Assembly (NCBI RefSeq): GCF_014522265.1 | Contig: NZ_CP017024.1 | Span: 4,474,501 to 4,538,500, forward strand | Direction: 5' to 3' | Source of the DNA: Pseudomonas oryzihabitans | Lineage (GTDB): Bacteria > Pseudomonadota > Gammaproteobacteria > Pseudomonadales > Pseudomonadaceae | DNA length: 64,000 nt | Shown here: piece by piece, positions 26,481 to 37,075 of the stretch | Layout: the number at the start of each line of letters is the position of its first letter | Position numbering within the stretch: the stretch's first letter is position 1 | The notes under the pieces: generated by a model | The model's input: only the letters and a program-made list of their open reading frames with translations | Database searches by the model: none | What the model was told of the DNA's origin: nothing | Program-made: the position numbers and the translations under genes

Positions 26481-26930
26481 TCAGAACCGCGCGATCAGGA
26501 CGACCCCGGCGATCATCAGGAGCGCGCCCAGCAGCCGCCAGCCGTTGACCGCATGCTGTTCCATGGAAAACAGGCCGAAATGATCGATGGCCAGGCTGGC
26601 GATGAGGTTGGCGGTGATGGTGACGCCGTTCACCGGCGCCGCGCCGAGGCGCTGGATGAACAGCAGACCGGCGAATACCGCCACCGCGCCGGCGATGCCA
26701 CCCAGGGGCGCCCACCAGGGCATGTCGCCGAGCTGGCTCACCGAGGGCAGCGGCCTGGGCATGCAGATGAACAGCCCGATCGCGACGAAGGTGACCATCA
26801 CGAAGGACACCGAGGTCGCCAGCCAGGGATTGACCAGCGCCTTGTTGAGCGAGCCGTTCATGGCCGCACCGGCAGCCTGCAGGAATCCGGCAACGACGAT
26901 AAGGATATAAGCCCAGTTCGCAGTATTCAT
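26481..26930 (-). CDS. DMT superfamily permease, DUF606 (YdcZ) type
   Basis: A 149-residue protein with about five membrane helices (WAYILIVVAGFLQAAGAAMNG, SVSFVMVTFVAIGLFI, LGGIAGAVAVFAGLLFIQRLG, NLIASLAIDHFGLF, LLGALLMIAGVVLIARF). The N-terminal GFLQAAGAAMNGSLNKAL and VTITANLIASLAIDHFG are typical of DUF606. Five-helix members work as homo- or heterodimers. It is convergent with the deacetylase gene and has no obvious partner here. The 259 bases between it and the next gene show nothing further. Confidence 0.9.
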   Translation of the reverse strand: MNTANWAYILIVVAGFLQAAGAAMNGSLNKALVNPWLATSVSFVMVTFVAIGLFICMPRPLPSVSQLGDMPWWAPLGGIAGAVAVFAGLLFIQRLGAAPVNGVTITANLIASLAIDHFGLFSMEQHAVNGWRLLGALLMIAGVVLIARF

Positions 26931-27189
26931 CAGGAGTCGTCTCGGAGCGGAGCATGGAGGAGGCGCGGGGCCGATTCAGTGGCCGGGCGAGGCCTGAGTT
27001 ACGACTGGACACATCTTGTAAAAGTGCCGTCTCGCTCGTGCCCGAACGCTCTACACCGGGATATTGGCCGCTTTTTCGACCAGCGGCCTGACCCGCCGCC
27101 TGGATCGATGCCGGTCCCGTCAGGCGCTTCGCGCGAGTCCAGATGCGGTCCTGCGCCCTCCTCCGCCAGGGCCGATGGCCGCGTCAGGC

Positions 27190-28181
27190 CTATTTCACGA
27201 TGGCCTTGACCGCCTCCAACACATCCCGGGTGGCCTGGCGGGTCGCCTCCGCATCAGGCCCGACCCTGGGACCCAGCACGACGCAGCTGTCCCGGTAGGA
27301 AAAGACCTTGCCGGTCTGCTGGTTGATCAACTCGCCCCTGGCGTTCTCGGCGATCCGGCAGTCACGCACGGTCTGGCTGCCCTTTGCGACCACCACCGGA
27401 CTCCAGGCATAGGGGCTGTCGAAGCCATGCTCGGCATGGGGTAGGTATGCACCCCGAGGTCGGCCCCCTGCTGCTTGAGCGTCGCGAAATAGCCCTCGCA
27501 GCGGGAATAGGGATCGTAGTTGTCGGCCAGGCCGTGGTAGACGCGCAGCGGCTTGGCGACGACCTGGTCCTGCTCGCGAAAGGTGATCGAGCAGTCGGGG
27601 TAGAACGACAGGTAGCCGGCGAACTGGAAATCCTGGCTTTTCCAGCGCTTGTCGAAGCGCTCCAGGGCGGCGTAGAGCGAAGCCTGTCCGCCGCGGGAAA
27701 AGCCCATGAGCAGGATCTTGCCTGGATCGATCCGCGCGTGCCGCGCGAGCAGGGCGCCGGCGCGATAGTCATCCAGGACGAAATTGAGCCGTCCCAGCTG
27801 GGCCTGATCGGTGGCGGTGTTGGTGATGCCCCGGCCCGAGAAGCCATCCACGGCGAAGGTGGCGATGCCGACCTGATTGAACTGCCGCTGCCAGTAGGTG
27901 ATGTTGGCACCCACCCCGCCCGAGCCATGCTGGAGAATGACCACCGGGACCTTGCCCTTGCCTGGCGGCAGCGACAGCACGCCACCGAGCAGCACCTCGG
28001 TGCCGCCCTTGTCCCCCGTCAGGAATTGCTGATCGCTCAGGGTCAGCGAGGTGAAGGTCAGCACCTCTTGCCGAGCGGGGATATCGGTTGCCGGCGAGGT
28101 GGTCGCACAGACGGTGGCACTGGCAAGGCAGGCAATGGCCGCGAGCGCGGGGCGCAAAGATCCAGCGGACAGATGGGACAT
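27190..28181 (-). pseudogene. dienelactone hydrolase-like alpha/beta hydrolase, split by a -1 frameshift
   Basis: The first part, from ATG 28181 (AAGAAGGA eight bases upstream), has a signal peptide and reads PVVILQHGSGGVGANITYWQ, the nucleophile elbow MGFSRGGQAS (Ser) and YHGLADNYDPYSRC (Asp). It breaks after GVHTYP. The matching continuation, HAEHGFDSPYAWSPVVVAKGSQTVRDC to VLEAVKAIVK, is in another frame and contains the catalytic His (EHGF). The shift lies at a run of four G (27438-27441). Restoring one base gives a full-length secreted dienelactone-hydrolase-family protein of about 330 residues. Either a sequencing error or a very young inactivation. Confidence 0.85.
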
Positions 28182-28268
28182 CGGTTGCATCCTTCTTGTA
28201 GGGTCCTCCCAGGGTAGCCAATCGGCGTCGCTCTGCTGGAGAGGCGGTGAGCAGAACCCGCCGCACTA

Positions 28269-28280
28269 GCCAAATTTGGC
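28269..28280. promoter_or_regulatory. 12-bp palindrome between divergent genes
   Basis: GCCAAATTTGGC is a perfect palindrome located 88 bases upstream of the hydrolase start (minus strand) and 84 bases upstream of the AraC gene. It may be a regulatory site for either; no binding protein can be assigned. Confidence 0.3.
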
Positions 28281-28364
28281 ACCTTTGTCGCGTAAACCGG
28301 CCTTGAGGTACGAAACTTGTAGCTCCCGCGCCAACGGCCCTTTGCGACCCAAAAGGTTTCCCAA

Positions 28365-29333
28365 ATGCACCAAGACGGCTCCCTCGCGTTACCGCCGCGC
28401 GTCCGGCATCGGTATACCGGTGACATCGACGAGCATGCGCTATGCGTCGAGGGCTGGCACATGCAATACGATCAGCTGTCGTCGGGTCGTTTTCAGGGCG
28501 AGCTCAGCGACCTCTGGCTGGACGACCTCAGCCTGCTGCGGGATCGCTCCAACCAGGCCATGCTCAAGAGCGGCGAGGCCCAGGGGAACACCCTGACCTT
28601 CAGCCTGCCCATGCGTGACGCCGGCGCCCTGCACTGCGGCGGCCATACCTTGCACGAGGCCCAGCTACTGGTGGCGCGTGGCGACAATCTGCCGGAGCTG
28701 CGTACCCCGGCCAATCTCGATCTGCTCTGCATCAATCTGCAGGAAGCCGAGATGGCGCGCCTGCTGGCCTGCCAGCACAGCGCTCTCGACGTGCGCGACC
28801 TGTCCGGCTGCTATCGCCTCCCTACCGGCTGTGCCCATGGGCAGCTGGCCGCCCTGGCCCATCAACTCTTCGCCCCGGAAGCGGAAATCCAGACCTGGCT
28901 GGACCATCCGCGCACCCGCGCGACCCTGCGCGACACCGTGCTGCTGCACCTGCTCGATCTGCTCGACACCAGCGAACCCCATGAGCTGGCACCTAGCGCG
29001 CGGCTGCGCATGGTGCGGCGGGCGCGGGAATACGCCCTGGCCCATCCGGACCAGCCGCCCAGTATCCTGGAGCTGTGCAATCGCGTCGGTGCCAGCCGCC
29101 GCAAGCTGCAGTACTGCTTCCAGGAGACGCTGGGCATCAATCCGGTCGCCTACCTGCGCACCCTGCGTCTTAATGCGGCCCATCGCGCGCTGCGCCGGGG
29201 AGCAGGCGAATCGGTGCAGGACGTCGCCGCCCGGTGGGGTTTCTGTCACCTCAGCCGCTTCGCTCGCGACTACCGGAGGCTGTTCGGCCAGTTGCCCTCC
29301 ACCACCCTCAAGACCGCCACGCAGAAGTGCTGA
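28365..29333 (+). CDS. AraC family regulator, EutR-like
   Basis: A 322-residue regulator whose C-terminal third has the two AraC HTHs (ILELCNRVGASRRKLQYCFQETLGINPVAYLRTLRLNAAHRAL, then SVQDVAARWGFCHLSRFARDYRRLFGQLPS). The N-terminal domain (YDQLSSGRFQGELSDLWLDDLSLLRDRSNQAM) is of the type seen in EutR-like activators of amine and alkanol catabolism. It lies just before and in the same direction as the porin, MFS and amidase genes, which it probably activates in response to their substrate. Confidence 0.92.
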   Translation: MHQDGSLALPPRVRHRYTGDIDEHALCVEGWHMQYDQLSSGRFQGELSDLWLDDLSLLRDRSNQAMLKSGEAQGNTLTFSLPMRDAGALHCGGHTLHEAQLLVARGDNLPELRTPANLDLLCINLQEAEMARLLACQHSALDVRDLSGCYRLPTGCAHGQLAALAHQLFAPEAEIQTWLDHPRTRATLRDTVLLHLLDLLDTSEPHELAPSARLRMVRRAREYALAHPDQPPSILELCNRVGASRRKLQYCFQETLGINPVAYLRTLRLNAAHRALRRGAGESVQDVAARWGFCHLSRFARDYRRLFGQLPSTTLKTATQKC

Positions 29334-29398
29334 ATCTGGCTAACGGCGGATAACGGCTTTCCCTCAGGCTCGAGTGGCCAATAAGAAGAGGGAACTCC

Positions 29399-30325
29399 AT
29401 GAACGTTACCCGTCCGCTCCACGCCCTTGCCGTCGGCCTCGCCGTCCTGGGGCTGACCGCCGCGACCCACGCCACCGAAAGCGGCTCGCCCACCACCGCC
29501 TTCGGCGTCTACGATTTCGGCGCCGGCTTCACCCCGCCGCCGACGCCCCACGGCACCCTGGGTCTGCGCAGCAACTTCTATCGCGCCACCTCCATCCGCG
29601 ACAGCCACGGTCGCGACAACGGCAATGACTTTTCCATCGACGTCCTCTCCCTGGGCCTGGCCTACCTGAAGATGACCGATACCCGCGTCCTGGGCGCTCG
29701 CTATGGTTTCGGTGGGGTCCAGCCCTTCTTCAGGATGGACGCGGACCTCACCGTCAAGGCCAACGGCGTTCCGGTGTTTGCCGACAGCGCCACGCTCTTC
29801 CGCCAGGCCGACATCCAGGTCATTCCGCTGATCCTGCAGTGGGAGCCCTCGCGCAATCTGGGGGTGAACTTCTGGTTTCAGGTGCAGGCGCCCACCGGGG
29901 ATTACGACAAGAATCGACTGGTAAATCCGGGCACCAACCACTGGACCGTCTCGCCGATGCTGAACCTGAGCTACATCAGCGATTCGGGATTCGAGGTGTC
30001 GTCCAGCTTCCAGACCGACTTCAACAGCCGTAACCCCGCCACCGACTACCGCAGCGGCACGGAATACCGCCACGAATTCGCCGTGGGTCAGCACTTCGGC
30101 CCCTGGACCGCGGGCCTGGGCGGCTACTACTACCGCCAGCTCACCGACGACGACGCCCCCGGCCTCACCCGCGGCAATCGCGCCCGGGTACTGGCGCTGG
30201 GACCGGCGCTGAGCTTCTTCCAACCTGGCCTGCCAGCGGTCTGGGTGCACCTCTACAAGGAGGTCGACGCCCGCAACCGCGCCGAAGGCTACGCCTTCGC
30301 CGTGCGGCTCTCCCACAGCTTCTGA
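29399..30325 (+). CDS. outer-membrane protein of the phenol-degradation MetA/SphA family
   Basis: A 308-residue outer-membrane beta-barrel. A signal peptide (LHALAVGLAVLGLTAATHA) leads into FGVYDFGAGFTPPPTPHGTLGLRSNFYRATSIRD and repeated amphipathic strands, ending in AFAVRLSHSF with the usual terminal Phe. This is the Phenol_MetA_deg family, whose members help hydrophobic substrates cross the outer membrane. QAPTGDYDKNRLVNPGTNHWTVSPML is a family hallmark. First gene of the porin-MFS-amidase unit; the MFS gene follows after 10 bases. Confidence 0.9.
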   Translation: MNVTRPLHALAVGLAVLGLTAATHATESGSPTTAFGVYDFGAGFTPPPTPHGTLGLRSNFYRATSIRDSHGRDNGNDFSIDVLSLGLAYLKMTDTRVLGARYGFGGVQPFFRMDADLTVKANGVPVFADSATLFRQADIQVIPLILQWEPSRNLGVNFWFQVQAPTGDYDKNRLVNPGTNHWTVSPMLNLSYISDSGFEVSSSFQTDFNSRNPATDYRSGTEYRHEFAVGQHFGPWTAGLGGYYYRQLTDDDAPGLTRGNRARVLALGPALSFFQPGLPAVWVHLYKEVDARNRAEGYAFAVRLSHSF

Positions 30326-30335
30326 GGATCCGTCC

Positions 30336-31553
30336 ATGACCGCCACCGCCTCCCCCCGCCCCACCCCCGGCCGGCGCCAGGGTGCCGTGCTCCTGCTCGG
30401 CAGCAGCCTGACCATCATGGGTTCGGTAATGGTCGCCCCGATCATCCCCAAGCTGGGCGCCGAATTCGGTCCCGTCGAACCCCGCGCCGATCTGCTGATC
30501 CCCCTGGCGATGACCGGGCCGGCCCTGGCCATCGCCCTCTTCGCGCCCCTGGCCGGCTGGCTGGCCGACCGCCTGGGTCGCAAGCGGCTGCTGATCATCG
30601 CCACCTTCTGCTACGCCCTGCTCGGCATGCTGCCGGCGCTGCTGCAATCATTGCCGGCCATCACCCTCACCCGCCTGGTCTTCGGTTTGGCCGAGGCCGC
30701 AGTGATGACCTGTTGCGTGACCCTGATCGCCGACTACTGGCAGGGCAGCCGGCGGCTGGCCTACGTCAATGGCCAGGTCATCGCCATCAGCCTGGTGGGC
30801 TCGCTGTTCTATGTGGTTGGCGGCGCCCTGGGCGAGCACTCCTGGCGCACGCCCTTCTACCTCTATCTGCTACCGCTGCTGCTGGTGCCCTTCATGCTGC
30901 GGCTGCTGTGGGAACCAATCCGCGCCCAGGTCACCAGCGGCGCCGACGAAGGCCCCCAGCACAGTGCGCCGCTGCCCCTGATCGTCAACTACCTGCTGGT
31001 CTTCGCCGGCATGGTGCTCAGCGTGGTAGTGCCCATCCAGAGTCCGCTGCTGCTGGTGCAACTGGGCATCACCTCCAGCACCCTGATCGGCGCCTCGGCG
31101 GGCCTTGGCCTGCTGGCGACCCTGGGCGGCCCGCTGCTCTGGCCGCTGCTGCGCCGCCGGTGGGGCCTGGCCGGCTGCAACGCCGTGCTGCTGGCCTGCA
31201 TGGGCAGCGGCCTCTGGCTGCTGGTGAACGCCCGCAGCTACGAAGCCGTGCTGGTGGCGGTGACCGTCCACGGCCTGGGCGTCGGCATGCTGGTGCCCAA
31301 CACCATGGCACCGGTGATGGGCGCCCTGAGCGCCCGGGCCCGGGGCCGCGGCATGGGCGGCTACACCGGCTGCCTCTACCTGGGTCAGTTCGCCAGTCCC
31401 CTGGTGGTGGCAGTGCTCCTGCCCTTCACCGGCGATCTGCACCTGGCCATCCGTACCCTCGCCAGCGCCGCTTTGGTCGCCGCACTGGTCTGGGCGGCCG
31501 TCGCCCTGCTGCGGCGCAAGGCCGCCCTGCCCGCTCCGTCGCGCTCTTCCTGA
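30336..31553 (+). CDS. MFS transporter
   Basis: A 405-residue permease with twelve predicted helices. The MFS loop-2/3 signature is well kept as GWLADRLGRKRLL, and LTRLVFGLAEAAVMTCCVTLIADYW is motif-C-like. Residues around 200 (TSGADEGPQHSA) form the central cytoplasmic loop. Sandwiched between an outer-membrane channel and an amidase, it presumably imports the amide substrate. Substrate specificity is not readable. Confidence 0.92.
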   Translation: MTATASPRPTPGRRQGAVLLLGSSLTIMGSVMVAPIIPKLGAEFGPVEPRADLLIPLAMTGPALAIALFAPLAGWLADRLGRKRLLIIATFCYALLGMLPALLQSLPAITLTRLVFGLAEAAVMTCCVTLIADYWQGSRRLAYVNGQVIAISLVGSLFYVVGGALGEHSWRTPFYLYLLPLLLVPFMLRLLWEPIRAQVTSGADEGPQHSAPLPLIVNYLLVFAGMVLSVVVPIQSPLLLVQLGITSSTLIGASAGLGLLATLGGPLLWPLLRRRWGLAGCNAVLLACMGSGLWLLVNARSYEAVLVAVTVHGLGVGMLVPNTMAPVMGALSARARGRGMGGYTGCLYLGQFASPLVVAVLLPFTGDLHLAIRTLASAALVAALVWAAVALLRRKAALPAPSRSS

Positions 31554-31574
31554 ATTCTGATCGAGGATTTTTCC

Positions 31575-33023
31575 ATGCACAGCCTGCAATCCCTGCTGGA
31601 CACCCAGGACGGCCACGGCCTGGCGACGCTGCTGCGGCAGCGCGAGATCACGGCGAGCGAATTGCTCGAAGCGGTCATCGAGCGCCTGGACACCGTTGAG
31701 CCCGGTCTCAACGCCGTGAGCGAACGACTCTATGACCAGGCCCGCGCCGCGGCCCGGGCGCCGCTCGATGTCGAGGCCCCCTTCGCCGGAGTCCCGACCC
31801 TGGTCAAGGACCTCTTCACCCCCCTGGCCGGCGCCCGCATGACCAATGGCTCCCTGGCCCTGGGCGAAGCCCGCCCGGATTTCGACTGTGAATTGGTCAG
31901 CCGCCTGCGCCAAGCCGGCTGCCTATTCGTCGGCACCACCACCTCGCCGGAATTCGGTACCTCCTACAGCACCGAATCGCGGCGCTTCGGCGCCACCGCC
32001 AATCCCTGGAATCCGGCCCACAGCGCCGGTGGCTCCAGTGGCGGCGCGGCTGCCCTGGTCGCCGCGCGGGTGGTGCCCTTCGCCCATGGCAACGATGGCG
32101 GCGGCTCGCTGCGGGTGCCGGCGTCCTGCTGCGGGATCTTCGGCCTCAAGCCCAGCCGCGGGCGGATGCCTTCCGGGCCCATGGTCGGTGAAGGCTGGGC
32201 CGGCATGGGCACGCCCCACGCCATGAGCCTGTCGGTGCGCGACAACGCCCTGCTGCTGGATGCCACCGCTGGCGCCGACCTGGGCGCGCCCTATGCGGCA
32301 CCGGCCCACGACGTACCCTTCGCCAGCCTGCTGGAGCGCGATCCCCGCCCGCTGCGCATCGCCCTGGTCGAGCATCTGGCACCCTGGCCGAGCGGACCCG
32401 AGGCCCTGGCCGCGGTGCGCCACACCGCCCGACTGTGCGAAAGCCTTGGCCACCACGTCGAGCCGGCGACCCTGCCGGTGGACCTGCCCCGCTTTCTCGA
32501 CCAGGTGTTCGACATCATCGGTCCCAGCACCCGTCACTACCTGCAGGTGCTCGGCAAGATGCGCGGTGCCCCGGTCAGCGACGAGGAGCTGGACGCCCGT
32601 ACCCGGGTGATCCTGCGCGAACGGGGCGACATCCCCGCCCATCGCTACGCTGCCGCGGTGGAAGGCCTGCATGCCCTGGGCCGGACCCTGGCACGCTTTC
32701 TCACCGACCATGACGTCATCCTCACCCCCACCCTGACCCGCGAACCGCCGCGGCTGGGCGAGCTGGATGGCGACCACCAGGAACGCTCGCTGGCCGAGGC
32801 CATCGCCGCCTTCCACAGCTATTCGCCCTTCACCGCCCTGTTCAACGCCAGTGGCCAGCCAGCCATGTCGGTGCCGCTCTGGTGGACCGCCAATGGCCTG
32901 CCACTGGGCAGCCACTTCGCCGCGCGCTTTGGCGAGGAAGGCACCCTGCTGGCGCTGGCCGCCCAGCTGGAGCGCGCGCAACCCTGGGCGGGACGGCGGC
33001 CGCCGCTGGCGGGCAGTCGCTGA
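31575..33023 (+). CDS. amidase signature family enzyme
   Basis: A 482-residue cytoplasmic amidase with the complete Ser-cisSer-Lys triad: Lys78 (TLVKDLF), cis-Ser154 (AGGSSGGAAA) and nucleophile Ser178 (NDGGGSLRVPAS). The same family includes 6-aminohexanoate cyclic dimer hydrolase (NylA) and many aryl-acyl amidases, and the sequence resembles the former in length and in FAHGNDGGGSLRVPAS. The real substrate is unknown. It is the last gene of the AraC-controlled cassette, 21 bases after the MFS gene, so imported amide would be cleaved at once in the cytoplasm. Confidence 0.92.
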   Translation: MHSLQSLLDTQDGHGLATLLRQREITASELLEAVIERLDTVEPGLNAVSERLYDQARAAARAPLDVEAPFAGVPTLVKDLFTPLAGARMTNGSLALGEARPDFDCELVSRLRQAGCLFVGTTTSPEFGTSYSTESRRFGATANPWNPAHSAGGSSGGAAALVAARVVPFAHGNDGGGSLRVPASCCGIFGLKPSRGRMPSGPMVGEGWAGMGTPHAMSLSVRDNALLLDATAGADLGAPYAAPAHDVPFASLLERDPRPLRIALVEHLAPWPSGPEALAAVRHTARLCESLGHHVEPATLPVDLPRFLDQVFDIIGPSTRHYLQVLGKMRGAPVSDEELDARTRVILRERGDIPAHRYAAAVEGLHALGRTLARFLTDHDVILTPTLTREPPRLGELDGDHQERSLAEAIAAFHSYSPFTALFNASGQPAMSVPLWWTANGLPLGSHFAARFGEEGTLLALAAQLERAQPWAGRRPPLAGSR

Positions 33024-33241
33024 GGCCCGGGGCGCACGGCAAGGCCCGCCACGGTCTCAGGTGAGAGACGGAGATGCCCATCGCAAACTGGCGGGCATCC
33101 CGTCACCCGCTTCGCTTGGATGCTCGCTATACTGGCCGCGCACGGCCTGTGACGAATCCCTCTGGCATCCGTGCCGGAGGCTTCAGACTGTCGCTCGCCA
33201 TCTTCCCCGTTGCCCGGGCAGGGCACCGTACGAGCGACCCG

Positions 33242-35710
33242 ATGAGCATCCTCACCTCGACTCCAGTCCCCTCGTATGGCCTGACCCAGGAAATCGATCT
33301 CATCGCCGAGATCGCCGCGGTACCCAAGATCCTGGATGTCGTCTGCCGGATGACCGGCATGGGCTTCGCCGCCGTCGCCCGGGTGACCGATGATCGCTGG
33401 ATCGCCTGCAGCACCCTCGACCTGATCGGCTTCGGCCTCGAGTCCGGTGGCGAGCTGGAGCTCAAGTCGACCATCTGCGAAGAGATCCGCGATCATCGCC
33501 AGCCCGTGGTGATCGACGACGTGGCGCAGGACGACTGCTATCGCGACCATCACACGCCGCTGCGCTACGGCCTGCGCAGCTATATCTCGGTCCCCATCGT
33601 GCTGGACGATGGCAGTTTCTTCGGCACCCTCTGCGCCATCGACCCCAAGCCGGCCAAACCCAGTAGCCCCGAGATCCTCTCCGCCTTCGAACTCTTCGCT
33701 GGCATGATCGCGCTGGAGATCGGCGCCCAGCGCCGCTTTGTTGCCGCCCGCAACGTCCTGCACAGCGAGGGCTTTTCCCGCAGCCTGCTCCAGGCCAGCC
33801 TGGACTGCGTCAAGGTCCTCTCCGCCGGGGGTCATATCGAATTCATGAACGCCCAGGGCCTGGAGCTCAACCAGCTGCAGTCCGTCGATCAGGTGATGGG
33901 CCGCGAGTACGCCGCGCTCTGGCCCGACGTGGAGGTCGCGAAGATCCGCCACGCCGTCGCGCGTGCCGCTACCGGCCAGACCACCCGGGTCGAAGGTTTC
34001 TGCCCCACCGCCCGCGGCGAGCCGCGCTGGTGGGAGGTCTCCTGCTCACCCTTCGTGGTGGCCGGCACCGGCGAGGTGAAGATCGTCTGCATCTCCCGCG
34101 ACATCAGCAGTCGCATCCTCGCCCAGCAGGCCCAGCAGGCCCGGGCCGAAGCCATCGCGGCGCTCAACGACGAGCTGGAGCGACGCATCTCGGAGCGCAC
34201 CGCCGAACGTGATCAGATCTGGAACCGCTCCACCGATCCACTGTGCGTGGCTGACCTCGAGGGCTTCTTCGTCAACCTCAACCCGGCCTGGACGGCGACC
34301 CTGGGCTGGTCGCTCGAAGCGCTCAAGGCCCGCCCCTTCCTGACCTTCGTCCACGATGACGATCTCGTCGCCACGCGCCAGGCGTTCCGGGATATCAAGC
34401 AGGGCATCGCGCTAGCCAACTTCGAAAACCGCTATCGCCACCGCGACGGGTCCTACCGCTGGTTTTCCTGGAATGCCACGCGCAATGGCGACCTCATCTA
34501 CGCCACCGTGCGCGACGTGACCCAGCAACGCCAGCAGACGCTGGATCTCGCAGCCGCCGAGGATGCCCTGCGCCAGGCGCAGAAGATGGAAGCCATCGGC
34601 CAGCTCACCGGTGGCGTGGCCCATGACTTCAACAACCTGCTCACCGTCGCCCGCACCTCCTGCGACCTGCTCAAGCGCCCCAACCTCAGCGACGCCCGCC
34701 GCGAACGCTATCTGGAGGCGATCTCCACCACCGTGGATCGCGCCGCCAGATTGACCGGGCAACTCCTGGCCTTCGCCCGCCGCCAGACGCTGGCTCCCGA
34801 AGTGTTTTCCGCCCGGGACAATGTCCTGGCCATGAGCGACATGCTGGAAACCCTGCTCGGCTCGCAGGTCGGCATCGCACTCGAGGTCAGCGACGACCCC
34901 TGCCTGGTCTATGCCGACCCCAGCCAGTTCGATACCGCCCTGGTGAACATCGCGGTGAACGCCCGGGACGCCATGAGCGATGCGGGGCGCCTGACCATCA
35001 GCGTCGGCACCGTCGCCAGCATTCCGGCCACTGCCACCCAGCCGGCCCTGGCCCTCCCGTCCGTAGTCGTCGCCCTGACGGATAACGGCAGCGGCATTGT
35101 CCGGGAGCACCTGGAACAGATCTTCGAACCCTTCTTCACCACCAAGAGAGTCGGCCAGGGCACCGGTCTCGGCCTGAGCCAGGTGTTCGGCTTCATCAAG
35201 CAGTCCGGTGGCGAGGTGCGGGTCACCAGCGAGGTCGGTCGCGGCACGACCTTCCACCTCTATCTGCCGATAGCGCCGGCAACCGGACAGCCACCGCCCC
35301 TGGATGATGCCGTGGCAACCGCCGATGGCGGCGGGGTCACCGTCCTGGTGGTCGAAGACAATCTCGAGGTCGGCAGCTTCGCCGTCGACCTGCTGAGCGA
35401 TCTCGGCTACCACGCAGTGCTGGCCGCCAATGCCGAGCGCGCCCTCGCCCTGCTCGCCGACCAGCCTGGCCGGTTCGATGTGGTCTTCTCGGATGTCGTC
35501 ATGCCCGGCATTAGCGGGCTGGAACTGGCCATCGAGATCAGACGCCTCTATCGCAGCCTGCCGATCCTGCTGACCTCGGGCTACAGCCACGTGCTGGCGA
35601 CCCATGGCGCCCAGGGCTTCGAGCTGATCCAAAAGCCCTACTCGGCGGACGCCCTGTCTCGCCGGCTGCAGGAGATCCTCGCCGAGCGCGAGACGCACCT
35701 GACCACCTAG
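33242..35710 (+). CDS. hybrid sensor histidine kinase with GAF and PAS domains
   Basis: An 822-residue cytoplasmic hybrid kinase: GAF (about 20-165), two PAS domains (about 175-300 and 320-440, the second [21 protein letters not shown]), HisKA with the phosphorylatable His461 in [11 protein letters not shown], HATPase_c ([14 protein letters not shown]-box, DNGSGI and [14 protein letters not shown]-boxes) and a C-terminal receiver with Asp751 (VFSDVVMPG) and the conserved Lys in IQKPYS. There are no membrane segments. I chose ATG 33242 since the first 56 codons of the longer frame read as non-coding. No response regulator or target gene is adjacent. Confidence 0.92.
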   Translation: MSILTSTPVPSYGLTQEIDLIAEIAAVPKILDVVCRMTGMGFAAVARVTDDRWIACSTLDLIGFGLESGGELELKSTICEEIRDHRQPVVIDDVAQDDCYRDHHTPLRYGLRSYISVPIVLDDGSFFGTLCAIDPKPAKPSSPEILSAFELFAGMIALEIGAQRRFVAARNVLHSEGFSRSLLQASLDCVKVLSAGGHIEFMNAQGLELNQLQSVDQVMGREYAALWPDVEVAKIRHAVARAATGQTTRVEGFCPTARGEPRWWEVSCSPFVVAGTGEVKIVCISRDISSRILAQQAQQARAEAIAALNDELERRISERTAERDQIWNRSTDPLCVADLEGFFVNLNPAWTATLGWSLEALKARPFLTFVHDDDLVATRQAFRDIKQGIALANFENRYRHRDGSYRWFSWNATRNGDLIYATVRDVTQQRQQTLDLAAAEDALRQAQKMEAIGQLTGGVAHDFNNLLTVARTSCDLLKRPNLSDARRERYLEAISTTVDRAARLTGQLLAFARRQTLAPEVFSARDNVLAMSDMLETLLGSQVGIALEVSDDPCLVYADPSQFDTALVNIAVNARDAMSDAGRLTISVGTVASIPATATQPALALPSVVVALTDNGSGIVREHLEQIFEPFFTTKRVGQGTGLGLSQVFGFIKQSGGEVRVTSEVGRGTTFHLYLPIAPATGQPPPLDDAVATADGGGVTVLVVEDNLEVGSFAVDLLSDLGYHAVLAANAERALALLADQPGRFDVVFSDVVMPGISGLELAIEIRRLYRSLPILLTSGYSHVLATHGAQGFELIQKPYSADALSRRLQEILAERETHLTT

Positions 35711-35860
35711 CGCGCGGCTGGCTGACCGCTACGCCCGGGGGGGGTCGGGCGCGACGGCGTACCGGAACGCGCCGACAGCGGCCCCCCACCCCGCCCTGGC
35801 GATCGGGTAACATGCGCCGCCGCGGGCCAGTGGCCCTCTTTCTATCGGTAAGGAGTCGCA

Positions 35861-37048
35861 GTGTTCGATACCCAGGTCATCATCATCGGTGCCGGCGCGG
35901 CCGGTTTGATGTGCGCCCTGAGCGCCGCCGCGCGCGGGCGCCGGGTCCTGGTGCTCGACCACGCCAACAAGGCCGGCAAGAAGATCCTCATGTCCGGCGG
36001 CGGCCGCTGCAACTTCACCAACCTCTATTGCGAGCCCGCCAACTTTCTCTCGCAGAACGCGCATTTCTGCAAGTCGGCCCTGGCCCGCTATACCCAGTGG
36101 GACTTCATCGCCCTGGTGGCCAAGCACGGCGTGCCCTATCACGAGAAGAAGCTCGGCCAGCTGTTCTGCGACAACAAGGCCAGCGACATCCTCGCCCTGC
36201 TGCTGGACGAATGCGAGCGCGGCGGCGTCGACATCCGCCTGGAGACCTCGGTGCAGGAGATCACCCGCCTCGACCCGGGCGGCTATCAGCTGCAGACCAG
36301 CCTGGGCCCGGTGCGCAGCGAGTCCCTGGTGATCGCCACCGGTGGCCTGTCGATCCCGACCCTGGGCGCCACCGGCTTCGGTTATCAGGTCGCCCGCCAG
36401 TTCGGCCATCAGCTGCTGCCGACCCGTGCCGGCCTGGTGCCCTTCACCATCACCGATCCGCAGCTCAAGGAATTCTGCAGCGCTCTGTCCGGCACGGCGG
36501 TGGAAGATTGCCGGATCAGCTGCAACGGCCAGAGCTTCGTCGAGAATCTGCTGTTCACCCACCGCGGCCTCAGCGGTCCGGCGATCCTGCAGATCTCCTC
36601 CTACTGGCAACCCGGCGACAGCCTCAGCATCGACCTGCTGCCGCACCTCGACCTGGCCCTGTGGCTCGCCGAACAGCGCCAGGCGCGCCCCAACAGCGAA
36701 CTCAAGACGCTGCTCGGCGAGCTGTTCACCAAGAAGATGGCCACCCTGCTCGCCGACAGCTGGTTCCAGTCCAAGCCCCTGAAGCAGTACACCCCCGACG
36801 AACTCAAGGCCATCGCCGCACGGCTGCACGACTGGCAACTGGTTCCGGCGGGCACCGAGGGCTATCGCACCGCCGAGGTCACCCTGGGCGGCGTCGACAC
36901 TCGCGAGGTCTCGTCCAAGACCCTGGAGTCGCTCAAGTCGCCCGGCCTGTACTTCATCGGCGAGGTGCTGGACGTCACCGGCCACCTGGGCGGTTTCAAC
37001 TTCCAGTGGGCCTGGGCTTCGGGTTATGCGGCGGCGCAGTACGTCTAG
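35861..37048 (+). CDS. HI0933/BaiN family NAD(P)/FAD-dependent oxidoreductase
   Basis: A 395-residue flavoprotein from GTG 35861 (AGGAG five bases upstream). The FAD motif IIIGAGAAGLMCALSAAARG starts the protein and is followed by NKAGKKILMSGGGRCNFTN, the family signature. FTHRGLSGPAILQISSYW marks the inserted domain, and the C-terminus has GLYFIGEVLDVTGHLGGFNFQWAWASGY. The HI0933 family is widespread and mostly uncharacterised; BaiN is a member acting on bile acids. Stands alone, convergent with the dipeptidase gene. Confidence 0.93.
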   Translation: MFDTQVIIIGAGAAGLMCALSAAARGRRVLVLDHANKAGKKILMSGGGRCNFTNLYCEPANFLSQNAHFCKSALARYTQWDFIALVAKHGVPYHEKKLGQLFCDNKASDILALLLDECERGGVDIRLETSVQEITRLDPGGYQLQTSLGPVRSESLVIATGGLSIPTLGATGFGYQVARQFGHQLLPTRAGLVPFTITDPQLKEFCSALSGTAVEDCRISCNGQSFVENLLFTHRGLSGPAILQISSYWQPGDSLSIDLLPHLDLALWLAEQRQARPNSELKTLLGELFTKKMATLLADSWFQSKPLKQYTPDELKAIAARLHDWQLVPAGTEGYRTAEVTLGGVDTREVSSKTLESLKSPGLYFIGEVLDVTGHLGGFNFQWAWASGYAAAQYV

Positions 37049-37075
37049 GCCAGGGAAAGCGCCTTGCGACTGGAT

